A stretch of DNA of 64,000 nt. Origin: Candidatus Poribacteria bacterium. Lineage in GTDB: Bacteria > Poribacteria > WGA-4E > WGA-3G. The stretch is taken from assembly GCA_003635185.1 (NCBI GenBank), contig PYJA01000032.1, positions 32,754 to 96,753 on the forward strand, in the 5' to 3' direction. Of the stretch, positions 26,778 through 35,072 are shown one piece after another. A program made the translations under genes and the position numbers. Under the pieces are notes generated by a model that did not search any database, had not been told where the DNA came from, and saw only the letters and a list, made by a program, of their open reading frames with translations. Numbering within the stretch: the stretch's first letter is position 1; each line of letters starts with the position of its first letter.

Positions 26778-27287
26778 TCAGGTGCTGGAATTAAAGACCC
26801 AATTTTCTCTTTTTATCAAGTCCACTACTTTAATACATTCAACCTTAAAATGCTTGCAGACATCAGGAATTTTCGGTCTATTCACACTATCTGTAAGGTT
26901 TTCTTCCGTTACGACAATACAATTATCAGTGACTTGTGCGAACGCGATACACCATGGATCAGCACCTGATTTATCTCTTCTATCATCTAACAGTTTAGGG
27001 AATTGGGATAATATCTCACTAACCTTTTCCTGGATGAATTCGTCAACTGGTACTTGAAAGTATTGTTGAAGGTTATTCTGATTACACCATAGTTTTATAC
27101 CTGAGTCTTCCATCGCTTCTTCGAAAACAACCTGTGACATTTTTAGCCTGCCCTTTCCTATCAGTTCCACCACTTTACACCACAAGGCAGGAAAGTTTGC
27201 GATTGGATATCGTTCATTAAACGCTGCAAATAATGCACTTGTATCCAAACTATAAATTATGTGATTTTCGTTAAAAAGTGAATTCAT
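26778..27287 (-). CDS. PIN-like protein, DUF4411
   Basis: 169 residues. IYSLDTSALFAAFNERYP holds the first acidic residue, FEEAMED the conserved Glu, and DKSGADPWCIAFAQ plus VTEENL the later acidic positions; this order is typical of DUF4411 toxins. Its ATG overlaps the stop of the XRE-ImmA gene by 4 bases, the usual arrangement for this toxin and its XRE-ImmA/IrrE partner. Expected to be an RNase toxin held in check by the upstream product; this is family knowledge, not visible activity. Confidence 0.8.
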   Translation of the reverse strand: MNSLFNENHIIYSLDTSALFAAFNERYPIANFPALWCKVVELIGKGRLKMSQVVFEEAMEDSGIKLWCNQNNLQQYFQVPVDEFIQEKVSEILSQFPKLLDDRRDKSGADPWCIAFAQVTDNCIVVTEENLTDSVNRPKIPDVCKHFKVECIKVVDLIKRENWVFNSST

Positions 27288-28456
27288 GCAAAAATGCTAC
27301 TTTCAATTTTAGAAAGATGTTTTGTATCACAATAAGAAAAAACAGCGGCCAATTTCGAGAGTGTTATTTTATCCTCATAGTATGCCCTGAAAGCGGTACG
27401 GGCAAAAAACTCGCCAGAAGCATTAAGTAATCGGGTATGGTAATGTGGAAATCCTTTAGGTTCTTGTATGTTATCTTTATACTTTTTTTGCTGATCTTTT
27501 CTGAATGTTTGATATTCTCGTTGAGAGATTTTGTTGAGAGTTAACAATCTCCGCATGATAACTTCAGGACTCACACGAAAATATGCACAGGCTTCGGATA
27601 ATATTTTATTACTTACCTTTAACTTTACCATTTTTAGCAATTCATTTTGTGGCACTAATACCTCTGCTGCGACTTGATTGCAAAAGACTTCAATGGGATC
27701 AAAATTCGGAAAACTAACTTCTTCAAAGTTCATATTCTGAATGATACTTTCCCCCAGAGCAATGTGAACTAATTCGTGAATGATTGTAAATATACGACCG
27801 TAAGGACTATCTTTAGGGTTCACAACAATTACAGGAAACGGTCTCTGTGCAATGCAAAATCCACGTGCTGTTTGCAGTTCAACAGAAAGGTGTGTGTTTA
27901 CAGAAGTTTGACAGACAAGAATGCCTTTCGTCTCAACGGTCCTTCTCCAAAACTTCAAAACTTTGTAACGATCTTTAGTTCGTGGTAGTTTTTTTGTAGT
28001 GAAATCAAGAAATCGTCTAATTTTCTCCGCTGCTTTTCCAGATTCCTCGTTAATATTAATTTTTAGAGACACTTTAGGTGGAACTTCCTCCAGCATTTCA
28101 TAAAGGCCAATGATTGTTTGCCGTCTATCAATAACTTCAACGATATTAGCATTTAATCTATAGATTTCTTCAGCATCTCGCGTGCTTGTCCCTGGCAATA
28201 CTCGGTAATCTGTAAGCGGTTTGAAATCGGTAGGAGCCTTCGGCAAATAGAAAATGGTGATATGCGTTTTATAGAGTTTTGCAATCTTCTTCAATTGCGC
28301 GAAGGTGGGTTGATCTGTCCCGCTTTCCCACGCTTCAAGTCGTTCACGGTCTATATTTAATTTCTTTGCCACGAAGTCTATCTCTAATCTGATACGTTTT
28401 TCACGTACCCACTTCAGAACTTCCGGCGTAATAAGTGCTTTGACAGATTTAGCCAT
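27284..28456 (-). CDS. XRE-family regulator fused to ImmA/IrrE-type metallopeptidase
   Basis: 390 residues. N-terminal helix-turn-helix (FVAKKLNIDRERLEAWESGT) then a linker and a zinc-peptidase motif HELVHIALG (HExxH) near residue 225 with a downstream FCNQVAAEVLVP helix carrying the third ligand (Asn-x-x-x-Ala-x-Glu). Such proteins repress their own operon and inactivate partner proteins by cleavage. ATG 28456 is chosen because AGGG lies 11 bases upstream; the GTG at 28468 would overlap that site. A promoter with a palindrome at the start point lies upstream (28517-28567). The gene pairs with the DUF4411 toxin. Confidence 0.85.
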   Translation of the reverse strand: MAKSVKALITPEVLKWVREKRIRLEIDFVAKKLNIDRERLEAWESGTDQPTFAQLKKIAKLYKTHITIFYLPKAPTDFKPLTDYRVLPGTSTRDAEEIYRLNANIVEVIDRRQTIIGLYEMLEEVPPKVSLKININEESGKAAEKIRRFLDFTTKKLPRTKDRYKVLKFWRRTVETKGILVCQTSVNTHLSVELQTARGFCIAQRPFPVIVVNPKDSPYGRIFTIIHELVHIALGESIIQNMNFEEVSFPNFDPIEVFCNQVAAEVLVPQNELLKMVKLKVSNKILSEACAYFRVSPEVIMRRLLTLNKISQREYQTFRKDQQKKYKDNIQEPKGFPHYHTRLLNASGEFFARTAFRAYYEDKITLSKLAAVFSYCDTKHLSKIESSIFA

Positions 28457-28516
28457 GGTATACAACACCCTGTAAAACTTGATAATAATAAATCAATAGT
28501 AAATATAAACTTAACA

Positions 28517-28567
28517 CATAATACATGTTATGAATTAAAGTATATCACAATAGAAACAGATTGTCAA
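28517..28567 (-). promoter_or_regulatory. Promoter and putative operator of the XRE-ImmA gene
   Basis: On the minus strand TTGACA (28567-28562), a 17-base spacer and TATACT (28544-28539). An imperfect dyad, CATAATACATGTTATG (28517-28532), overlaps the expected start point and would suit autoregulation by the XRE protein. Confidence 0.65.
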
Positions 28568-28660
28568 GAAACGATTCATCTATTCTGTGAGGCGTTTGTC
28601 TATGCTCCATAAAACACCTTATTTCCCACATCGTCGATAGGCAAAATTTTTGAAAATCAC

Positions 28661-28689
28661 TTGACATTTACCGATAAATATAGTACAAT
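28661..28689 (+). promoter_or_regulatory. Orphan plus-strand promoter
   Basis: TTGACA (28661-28666), 17-base spacer, TACAAT (28684-28689). It points away from the XRE promoter and towards the end of the minus-strand DUF3800 gene; no plus-strand coding sequence follows. Confidence 0.6.
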
Positions 28690-28695
28690 AGAAAG

Positions 28696-28770
28696 TGCCA
28701 GTGGACAAAATTCGGGTTCATCCGTGTGATTGGGAGGCTACGGCTCAGACCAATCCTATATCCCTGGCGT
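28696..28770 (+). ncRNA. Putative small structured RNA
   Basis: Starting about 7 bases after the orphan promoter: outer stem GCCAG (28697-28701) with CTGGC (28764-28768); TGGAC with GTTCA (28702-28720, one wobble); GATTGG (28728-28733) with CCAATC (28750-28755) and a 16-base loop. A T-rich stretch (GTTTATTTT) follows. It could be a regulatory or antitoxin RNA, or antisense to the DUF3800 message if transcription continues. It does not match an RNA family that I recognise. Confidence 0.4.
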
Positions 28771-29625
28771 TTATTTTCTACTCTTTAAGGTTTCTGCTGT
28801 AAGCGGTTTGTTCTGCGTATAATATACACCATGCTCTGTCTTGCATGTGTCATCAATATCATGGACAAGACCGAATGCCTGCCATAGATACACCAAATAT
28901 CTATCTTCACCTCGTTCATAAAGTCTCTGTAACGCCCAGATAAAATAGTCAACAGCCTGTAGACCTGCATGTTCTTTTGGAATTGCTGCAGAAATATTCA
29001 AGGTAACATTGGTTAATGTGCGTCTTTGTAAATTACTCTGTTTATGTTGCATTTCAGGGGCAAATTCAATTGCTTGACGCAAAGAATGAGTCCTTCCGGA
29101 TTTGCCACGTTTTGAGAAAGTAATAATATATCTGCCATGCTGACGCAACCTTTTGTTAAACAACCGTCCTGTCAAATAGTCGTAAAGTTCGTTGGGGTGG
29201 TAACGATAATCTGATTCTCGTTTGTTGCGTTGGCGTACGTATTCAAGAACGCTCAATTTATCGGCAACAACTGCGTAAAAGCGTAATCCTTCCATGTCAC
29301 GTAAAACCCTAAATACCTCCCTCCGAACTTCAGGCAGATCATCTTTAGCATGGAATGCAAGTGCGGTTTTCCGCTCGTGTAGCTGCATTGACGGTACTCC
29401 TGTGAAATAGGAATCGTCCATCAGTTGTGCGCGTAGCCTATCAAAACGATCCTTTAATGCCGTTGGGTTCGGCACATCTAACAAACCGAGTATGAAAAAG
29501 CGAGAACATCCTTCTGTACCTACCAATACCTTTCCTGTCTTGGAAAAGAGAGTACTGTCACCACCTTCATCTACAAAATAGTGCCGAATTGAAGTAGGTG
29601 CTTTTGGGTTTCGTTTATTCTCCAT
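28771..29625 (-). CDS. DUF3800 domain protein
   Basis: 284 residues. Opens with RHYFVDEGGD, the acidic motif that begins DUF3800 proteins, and has the later acidic signature AGLQAVDYFIWALQ. An RNase H-like fold is reported for the family, and the genes are common in defence and mobile regions; the activity here is inference. Its start lies inside the end of mod (11-base overlap), so the two are coupled in translation and belong to one operon. Confidence 0.8.
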   Translation of the reverse strand: MENKRNPKAPTSIRHYFVDEGGDSTLFSKTGKVLVGTEGCSRFFILGLLDVPNPTALKDRFDRLRAQLMDDSYFTGVPSMQLHERKTALAFHAKDDLPEVRREVFRVLRDMEGLRFYAVVADKLSVLEYVRQRNKRESDYRYHPNELYDYLTGRLFNKRLRQHGRYIITFSKRGKSGRTHSLRQAIEFAPEMQHKQSNLQRRTLTNVTLNISAAIPKEHAGLQAVDYFIWALQRLYERGEDRYLVYLWQAFGLVHDIDDTCKTEHGVYYTQNKPLTAETLKSRK

Positions 29626-31567
29626 AAAACTTCTTATTCAACGCCTTATCTTTTTCACTCACCGCAAAATCCGCATCCTCTATTTCGGAAAGATTGACAT
29701 AGAGTTGGTTCTTATCCAGCAGTTCTACCAATAGATGTTTCTGTGCCTCAAGGTCATCAATAGCGATGAAATCTTGGACTGCTTCTTGGGGCGTTTCGGC
29801 GTTGACATACCAATTCAGGAACGAACTTTCGGCGATGTTTTTCCAGAGTGCGACAAGTTCTTCGGAGGATTGTGCGGCTTGGATTTTGTCCATATAGGTT
29901 TGGTTGTATTCTTTTAGTTCGCATGAGACAAAATTTCCGCTCAGAAAACCTTCTTGTGCGGTTACTTTCTCAAGTCGTTCCTTGCAAACTGATATATGCT
30001 CATCCAACTGCTCCACGAGGATAAACTGACGGGTACCGCCATCCTGTTTGTTCAATTCTAATACGGCATGTCCCGTTGTGCCTGAACCAGCGAAGAAATC
30101 AAGGATAATGTCTCCAGGATCCGTTGTAATTTTCACTATATCCACAACTGTGTATAATGATTTTGGATATGAAAAAGATTTCCTTCCCAGTATTTTTTCT
30201 AAAAGTCTTGTGCCATGTTGTGTTGCATTATACTTCTTTTCAGTCCAAGTAGTTTTGGGACGCAAACCTTTGTATTCAGTTATTCTTCGCTTAAAAAAGA
30301 TTTGAATGTGTCCATCTTTATGCCTTTTGACGACAATTTCGTTTGTGTCTAATTTCTGTTGGAATGTTGATGGGGAATTTGTCCAAACCCATTCTGTGCC
30401 ATTTTCTATTGGATACACTTCATGATAGTCTTCCTCCTTTGTCAAAGAAATTTGCTTTAAGTCTTTTGAAACATAAATCGGATAAAACTGTTTGGGTCTA
30501 TCTTCTCGCCGTGCATTCCTTGTTTCACCCTTACGCATTAGATTTTCCAGTTTGTATCGTGATATTTCATCTTTTTCATTGTAAGTTTTCTCTGTTTCTT
30601 TGGACATCTCAAAGAAGTTAATCTTTGCAAGTTCCTTATTTTTCGCGTAAACTACCATGAATTCGTTTGATGTCGCGAAAAAATTGTTATTAGTCTTACC
30701 TGCTGGATGATGAACGATAGTCAGGACAGAGATTCGGTTCTCTCTCCCAAAAACTTCGTCAGCCAAAGTTCCTAAATACAAGAGTTCGTAGTTATCTATG
30801 GAAATTGCAATAAACCCATCATCTCTCAAGAATTGTTTCGCTACATCCAACCTGTTCTTCATAAAAGTAAGCCAACTTGAATGATTAAAAGTATTGTTAT
30901 AGGTGAAAATGTTTGCTTCTCCGCCTGTATTATATGGCGGGTCAATATAAATCAATTTAACCTGGCCGCGGAACTGCTGTTTAAGGGTGTGGAGGGCAAT
31001 GAGGTTATTGCCCTTGATAATCAGGTTTTCGCGTATCGTGCCGTTATCGTCGCGCTTTATATCGCTAACTTCTTCTTCACCTGCTGCGGTGTGGCGTTTC
31101 CAGTTGGTAAGCACTTTCGGATCAAACATGCGATTGATTTCGTCTTGTGCGAGAATTTCGTTGAAGAATATCTCTTTACGCTTTTCTTCTTCCTTTGTCT
31201 GTCCGCCTTCAAGCACACAATCTTTGTAGGGCCAAACGAGCGAGACTTCGCCGCGTTCGCGGAGAAATTTACCATCAATGTTTAAACCGATTTTATTACG
31301 GAATTGGGTGTAGGAATTGGCAAGGAAGTTTTTAGCGGTGATGTAGTCAATGAAGGTGTTGTGGTTGAAAACCCAATGCTCGTCAATTTCGTCAAAGAAG
31401 GTTGATTTTATTTTTGGGTCGGACAGCAACAATCTGATAAGGTTGTGGTCAAGTTTCCATGCGTGGTCTTTGACTGCGGCGGGAAGGAGTTCGCCTGATT
31501 CGTCAACAAAGTCGGGGTTGGTTTTAAGGAGAGCGATCAGTTTTTCGTTGAAGTTTTGATTTGACAT
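29615..31567 (-). CDS. Type III restriction-modification methyltransferase, Mod subunit
   Basis: 650 residues, beta-class adenine methyltransferase: DPPYNTGG (motif IV, residues 209-216) comes before DFFAGSGTTGHAVLEL (motif I, about 475), the order found in Type III Mod. Both motifs are intact. The region between them forms the target-recognition domain that gives sequence specificity. Methylates one DNA strand and binds Res. It follows the coiled-coil gene by 8 bases, and DUF3800 overlaps its end. Spacing to res (24182-26767) is about 2.8 kb, filled by DUF3800, XRE-ImmA and PIN genes. Confidence 0.92.
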   Translation of the reverse strand: MSNQNFNEKLIALLKTNPDFVDESGELLPAAVKDHAWKLDHNLIRLLLSDPKIKSTFFDEIDEHWVFNHNTFIDYITAKNFLANSYTQFRNKIGLNIDGKFLRERGEVSLVWPYKDCVLEGGQTKEEEKRKEIFFNEILAQDEINRMFDPKVLTNWKRHTAAGEEEVSDIKRDDNGTIRENLIIKGNNLIALHTLKQQFRGQVKLIYIDPPYNTGGEANIFTYNNTFNHSSWLTFMKNRLDVAKQFLRDDGFIAISIDNYELLYLGTLADEVFGRENRISVLTIVHHPAGKTNNNFFATSNEFMVVYAKNKELAKINFFEMSKETEKTYNEKDEISRYKLENLMRKGETRNARREDRPKQFYPIYVSKDLKQISLTKEEDYHEVYPIENGTEWVWTNSPSTFQQKLDTNEIVVKRHKDGHIQIFFKRRITEYKGLRPKTTWTEKKYNATQHGTRLLEKILGRKSFSYPKSLYTVVDIVKITTDPGDIILDFFAGSGTTGHAVLELNKQDGGTRQFILVEQLDEHISVCKERLEKVTAQEGFLSGNFVSCELKEYNQTYMDKIQAAQSSEELVALWKNIAESSFLNWYVNAETPQEAVQDFIAIDDLEAQKHLLVELLDKNQLYVNLSEIEDADFAVSEKDKALNKKFYGE

Positions 31568-31575
31568 GGAGATTA

Positions 31576-31980
31576 TTAACCATTACCGATCAATTTTAAC
31601 GCGATACTCACTGAGAATATAATACCGCCTGTTAGGATTGCACCTAAAAACAATTGGATCACTGTCATTTTGCCATTAACTCCTGATATGCTTGTTTCAA
31701 GATCGGTTATATTTTTTGACAGATCTTTATGTTCTTTCCTGTTTTCTTCATCCAATTCTTTCATATCAGACCTTAAGTCGTCCATGTCAGACCTTAAGTC
31801 GCTCATATCAGATCTTAAGTAGTTTACATTTAATTTTAATTCGTTTACATCAGTCTTTAACTCGTTTACATCAGTCTTTAACTCGTTTACATCAGTCTTT
31901 ATTTCATTTACATCAGACTTTAATTCGTTCATATTATCTTCAAGTCTTTTCAGAATTTCAGTATTGAGTTCGTTTGCCAT
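31576..31980 (-). CDS. Coiled-coil protein with C-terminal membrane helix
   Basis: 134 residues from ATG 31980, which has GAGGAGA upstream; the frame to 32076 has no such site. Heptads ELKTDVN, ELKTDVN, ELKTDVN, then YLRSDMS, DLRSDMD, DLRSDMK make an uninterrupted parallel-type coiled coil (residues about 10-80), then a charged helix, then a hydrophobic segment (about residues 105-128) as tail anchor. No named family. It is the first gene of the Type III operon (promoter at 32067-32095, 8 bases from mod), so it may serve that system, perhaps to anchor or sense. Confidence 0.65.
   Translation of the reverse strand: MANELNTEILKRLEDNMNELKSDVNEIKTDVNELKTDVNELKTDVNELKLNVNYLRSDMSDLRSDMDDLRSDMKELDEENRKEHKDLSKNITDLETSISGVNGKMTVIQLFLGAILTGGIIFSVSIALKLIGNG
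31760..31930 (-). repeat. 21-base tandem repeats in the coiled-coil gene
   Basis: Two adjoining arrays of about three units each: one of TTTACATCAGTCTTTAACTC(G) type, the other of CATATCAGACCTTAAGTC type, each unit coding one heptad. Copy number could change in steps of 7 residues without frameshift. Confidence 0.75.
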
Positions 31981-32066
31981 TGTTTCTCTCCTCGTATAAA
32001 AATCGTTTGCGCGATCTATCATCCCAACAATTATCGTGAATAGGGCAATAACCACCATATTGTTTA

Positions 32067-32095
32067 AGTTTACCATATATCAGGGAAAAGGACAA
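32067..32095 (-). promoter_or_regulatory. Promoter of the Type III operon
   Basis: Minus strand TTGTCC (32095-32090), 17-base spacer, TAAACT (32072-32067), about 86 bases before the coiled-coil start. Confidence 0.5.
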
Positions 32096-32116
32096 GGAAT
32101 TATACTATAAAAAACC

Positions 32117-32145
32117 TTGATTTTCGGGCAGGCATGCCGTATACT
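32117..32145 (+). promoter_or_regulatory. Promoter of recG
   Basis: TTGATT (32117-32122), 17-base spacer, TATACT (32140-32145), 37 bases before ATG 32183. It diverges from the Type III promoter nearby. Confidence 0.6.
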
Positions 32146-32182
32146 ATTCATATTGGTTTAAAAGATATTCCGAAGGAAAAAC

Positions 32183-34903
32183 ATGAACGATTTTAAGCAA
32201 ATTCTGTCAACCATCAGTCGTCCATTCCAACAAGAAATCCGTAAAGGCTGCCAAGATGACGTTGTCATAAATGGCATGGGTGCTTATGTGGAACTCTGGG
32301 TAGGCCATGCGAAAGCACTTGAACTCACCTCCGATGAAAAGCAGCATATCAATCGAATCGCTGCACTTTTCACTAACTATTCCGGTATTTCTCCGACAGA
32401 ACGACAGAAAGCTATTCAAACCGCCTCTGAACAGATAAATGCTGCGCTCTCTGGCAAGCCGATAGATGGAACGTCTATAGCAACCGAAGCAAGTGTGAAC
32501 GTGGAGAACAAAAAGCCTATCCCCACACCCGCAAAACAGGTTGAGAACTTGCCGCTATTTCAAAATGTCGGTGTTTCTCAAGGGACAACTACCGCCTCGC
32601 AAGACACTCCGACACCTGAAAAAACGACACCAAGTAACGTCGATCAGACTCGAAAAACATCACTATTCGCGTCTGATACTACCTCTGCAATGCGTTCTGA
32701 AGATATCGAAAACCCGGACGAAGTCCCCGTGACGCTTGGGGATACACCTGTTTCAACAGATGTTGAATCGCTTGAATTTCTTAATAATCCGCTGCAATAT
32801 CTAAAAGGCATTGGTACCCGCCGCGCTGAAACGCTGAAAGATGAAATTGACATTGAAACAGTAGGGGCATTGTTAGAATACTATCCACGTGATTACATTG
32901 ATAGATCAAAAACAGTTGAAATATATAATGTGGGGAGAAGAGAAGATGGCGAACCAGAAACGGTTCAAGGGAGGGTTGTCAATCATGTAACAACACCGCC
33001 AGTGACAAAAGGTCGCAAGAGCATCGGCAAAGTTTCTATTTACGATGGTACTGGGGTTGCTGTGCTGGTCAACTTCGGACGCCGTATCGGGTATATCAAA
33101 TCTATTCTCCCTATTGATACAGAAGTTGTGATTAGTGGAAAATTCACACGCCGCTACAATGAAATTCAAACAACAGACTACGAGTTTGAGGTATTTGACG
33201 AAGAAAACCTGATTCACACCAAGCGCATCGTGCCGAAATACCCGCTCACAGCAAAACTTACAGCAAAAATGCTACGGACAGCGGTGCGCAATGCATTGAA
33301 TGAACATGGTGATAATATCCCCGAAATTTTACCACTTCCACTCCGCCAAAAACATCAGCTGATAGATAGACAGCAAGCAATTAACGAGATCCATTTTCCT
33401 TCTTCAGAAGCACATCGGCAAGCAGCACAGCGGCGGCTTGCGTTTGATGAATTCTTCCTACTTAGCCTCGGTATGGAGATGCGCAAGGATGACAGAACTT
33501 CACAAAACGGTATCCAATTTGAGATTGAAGATGCACTGCAGAACAGCAATTCGCTGATTAGAAAATTCGTAAATTCGTTATCGTTTAAATTAACCAATGC
33601 GCAAAAACGGGTTTTCAAAGAAATCAGAGAAGATATGCAGAGCAAACGGGTGATGAACCGACTGATTCAAGGCGATGTCGGTTCGGGAAAAACTGCTGTC
33701 GCTGCAATGGCACTCTTGTGTGCGATTGAGAACAGATACCAAGGTGCTTTAATGGTACCGACCGAAATCCTCGCTGAGCAACACCACCACAACCTTTCGA
33801 CGTTGTTAACGCCGCTGGGTGTCCAGGTTGTACTTCTTAAAAGCGACCTACGGAAATCCGAACGGGAGGAAGCATTGACTGCAATAAGCGATGGTTCTGC
33901 AAACCTCATTATCGGCACACAGGCACTGATACAGGAAGGCGTTGATTTTCACAAACTTGGGCTTGTTATCGTTGATGAACAACATCGATTCGGTGTGATG
34001 CAGCGCGCAACGCTCCGAGGCAAAGCAAAATCAAACAGTGCTGCAGAACAGCTGTCGCCCGATGTGCTTGTTATGACAGCCACCCCGATTCCGAGAACTC
34101 TCTCCTTGACAATTTACGGTGATCTGAACGTGTCTGTAATTGATGAGATGCCACCGGGAAGGCAGAAGATTGAAACCGAATGGATAAAAGAGAAAGACAG
34201 AACGGAATTCTACGCGAAACTTGAAAAAGAGGTGCGCCGTGGGAAACAGGCTTATATCGTCTATCCGCTCGTTGAAGAGTCCGAAAAACTTGAGGAATTA
34301 AAGGCTGCCACAAGTATGGCAGAACACATCCAGAAAGATGTCTTTCCACACCTACGCGTTGGACTACTACACGGACAGATGAAGTCTATAGAGAAGCAGG
34401 AGGTTATGTCAAGTTTCAATGCGCGTGAGATCGATATCTTAGTTGCAACGACGGTAATTGAAGTGGGAATTGATGTGCCAAACGCAACGTTGATGGTCAT
34501 TGAAAATGCAGAACGGTTTGGATTGGCACAGTTGCATCAGCTGCGGGGTAGGGTCGGCAGAGGTAGTGATAAATCATTTTGCTATCTTGTCGCAACGCCA
34601 AAAACAGATGATGCATACAGACGAATTCAGGTGATGGTGCGTTCTAATAATGGATTTGAAATTGCTGAAGAAGATTTGAATATCCGGGGTCCGGGCGAAT
34701 TTTTCGGCACGCGCCAATCGGGAATTCCAAATTTTAAAATCGCCAATATAATTAGCGATGCAGCGCTTTTGGAAACAGCAAAGAAAGAGGCAATGCAATT
34801 AGTAAAAGATGATCCGCGGTTAAATGACCCTGAGCATCAACTGATGAAACAGATGTTAAACGCGCATTGGAAAGGGCATTTGGAGATTGCATCTGTTGGG
34901 TAG
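32183..34903 (+). CDS. recG: ATP-dependent DNA helicase RecG
   Basis: 906 residues, longer than most RecG (about 690-820). The wedge domain begins near residue 200 (LQYLKGIGTRRAETL); before it is a Ser/Thr/Pro-rich region of no recognised fold, rich in polar residues. Helicase: GDVGSGKTAVAAMAL (Walker A), DEQHRFGV (motif II), TATPIPRT (motif III), and motif VI with QLRGRVGRG. Function: reverses stalled replication forks and processes recombination intermediates. Start ATG 32183 has GAAGGAAAAAC upstream. Its stop codon lies in a 30-base direct repeat. Confidence 0.95.
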   Translation: MNDFKQILSTISRPFQQEIRKGCQDDVVINGMGAYVELWVGHAKALELTSDEKQHINRIAALFTNYSGISPTERQKAIQTASEQINAALSGKPIDGTSIATEASVNVENKKPIPTPAKQVENLPLFQNVGVSQGTTTASQDTPTPEKTTPSNVDQTRKTSLFASDTTSAMRSEDIENPDEVPVTLGDTPVSTDVESLEFLNNPLQYLKGIGTRRAETLKDEIDIETVGALLEYYPRDYIDRSKTVEIYNVGRREDGEPETVQGRVVNHVTTPPVTKGRKSIGKVSIYDGTGVAVLVNFGRRIGYIKSILPIDTEVVISGKFTRRYNEIQTTDYEFEVFDEENLIHTKRIVPKYPLTAKLTAKMLRTAVRNALNEHGDNIPEILPLPLRQKHQLIDRQQAINEIHFPSSEAHRQAAQRRLAFDEFFLLSLGMEMRKDDRTSQNGIQFEIEDALQNSNSLIRKFVNSLSFKLTNAQKRVFKEIREDMQSKRVMNRLIQGDVGSGKTAVAAMALLCAIENRYQGALMVPTEILAEQHHHNLSTLLTPLGVQVVLLKSDLRKSEREEALTAISDGSANLIIGTQALIQEGVDFHKLGLVIVDEQHRFGVMQRATLRGKAKSNSAAEQLSPDVLVMTATPIPRTLSLTIYGDLNVSVIDEMPPGRQKIETEWIKEKDRTEFYAKLEKEVRRGKQAYIVYPLVEESEKLEELKAATSMAEHIQKDVFPHLRVGLLHGQMKSIEKQEVMSSFNAREIDILVATTVIEVGIDVPNATLMVIENAERFGLAQLHQLRGRVGRGSDKSFCYLVATPKTDDAYRRIQVMVRSNNGFEIAEEDLNIRGPGEFFGTRQSGIPNFKIANIISDAALLETAKKEAMQLVKDDPRLNDPEHQLMKQMLNAHWKGHLEIASVG

Positions 34904-35055
34904 TTGATTGAGAAACACATAAGCATCAATTTAAGAAAAGAATTATGCGCTAAATGCCCCAGGCCGGTAGGTTCGGTTACAAACCGAACCTACCGGGCCT
35001 GGATGCACGCTAAATTGACGACTATGGGTAGTTGATTGAGAAACACATAATCATC
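34898..35055. mobile_element. Family A palindromic element flanked by 30-base direct repeats
   Basis: 34898-34927 and 35026-35055 are direct repeats (one mismatch in 30) that start with GGGTAGTTGATTGAGAAAC, and the first copy contains the recG stop. The 98 bases between include CCAGGCCGGTAGGTTCGG (from 34959) and its exact reverse (CCGAACCTACCGGGCCTGG to 35002), with AATTTAAGAAAAG on the left and TAAATTGACGACTAT on the right, which recur near other family A copies (36625, 63069, 63410). Confidence 0.7.
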
Positions 35056-35072
35056 TTACATTTGGGGGTAAA

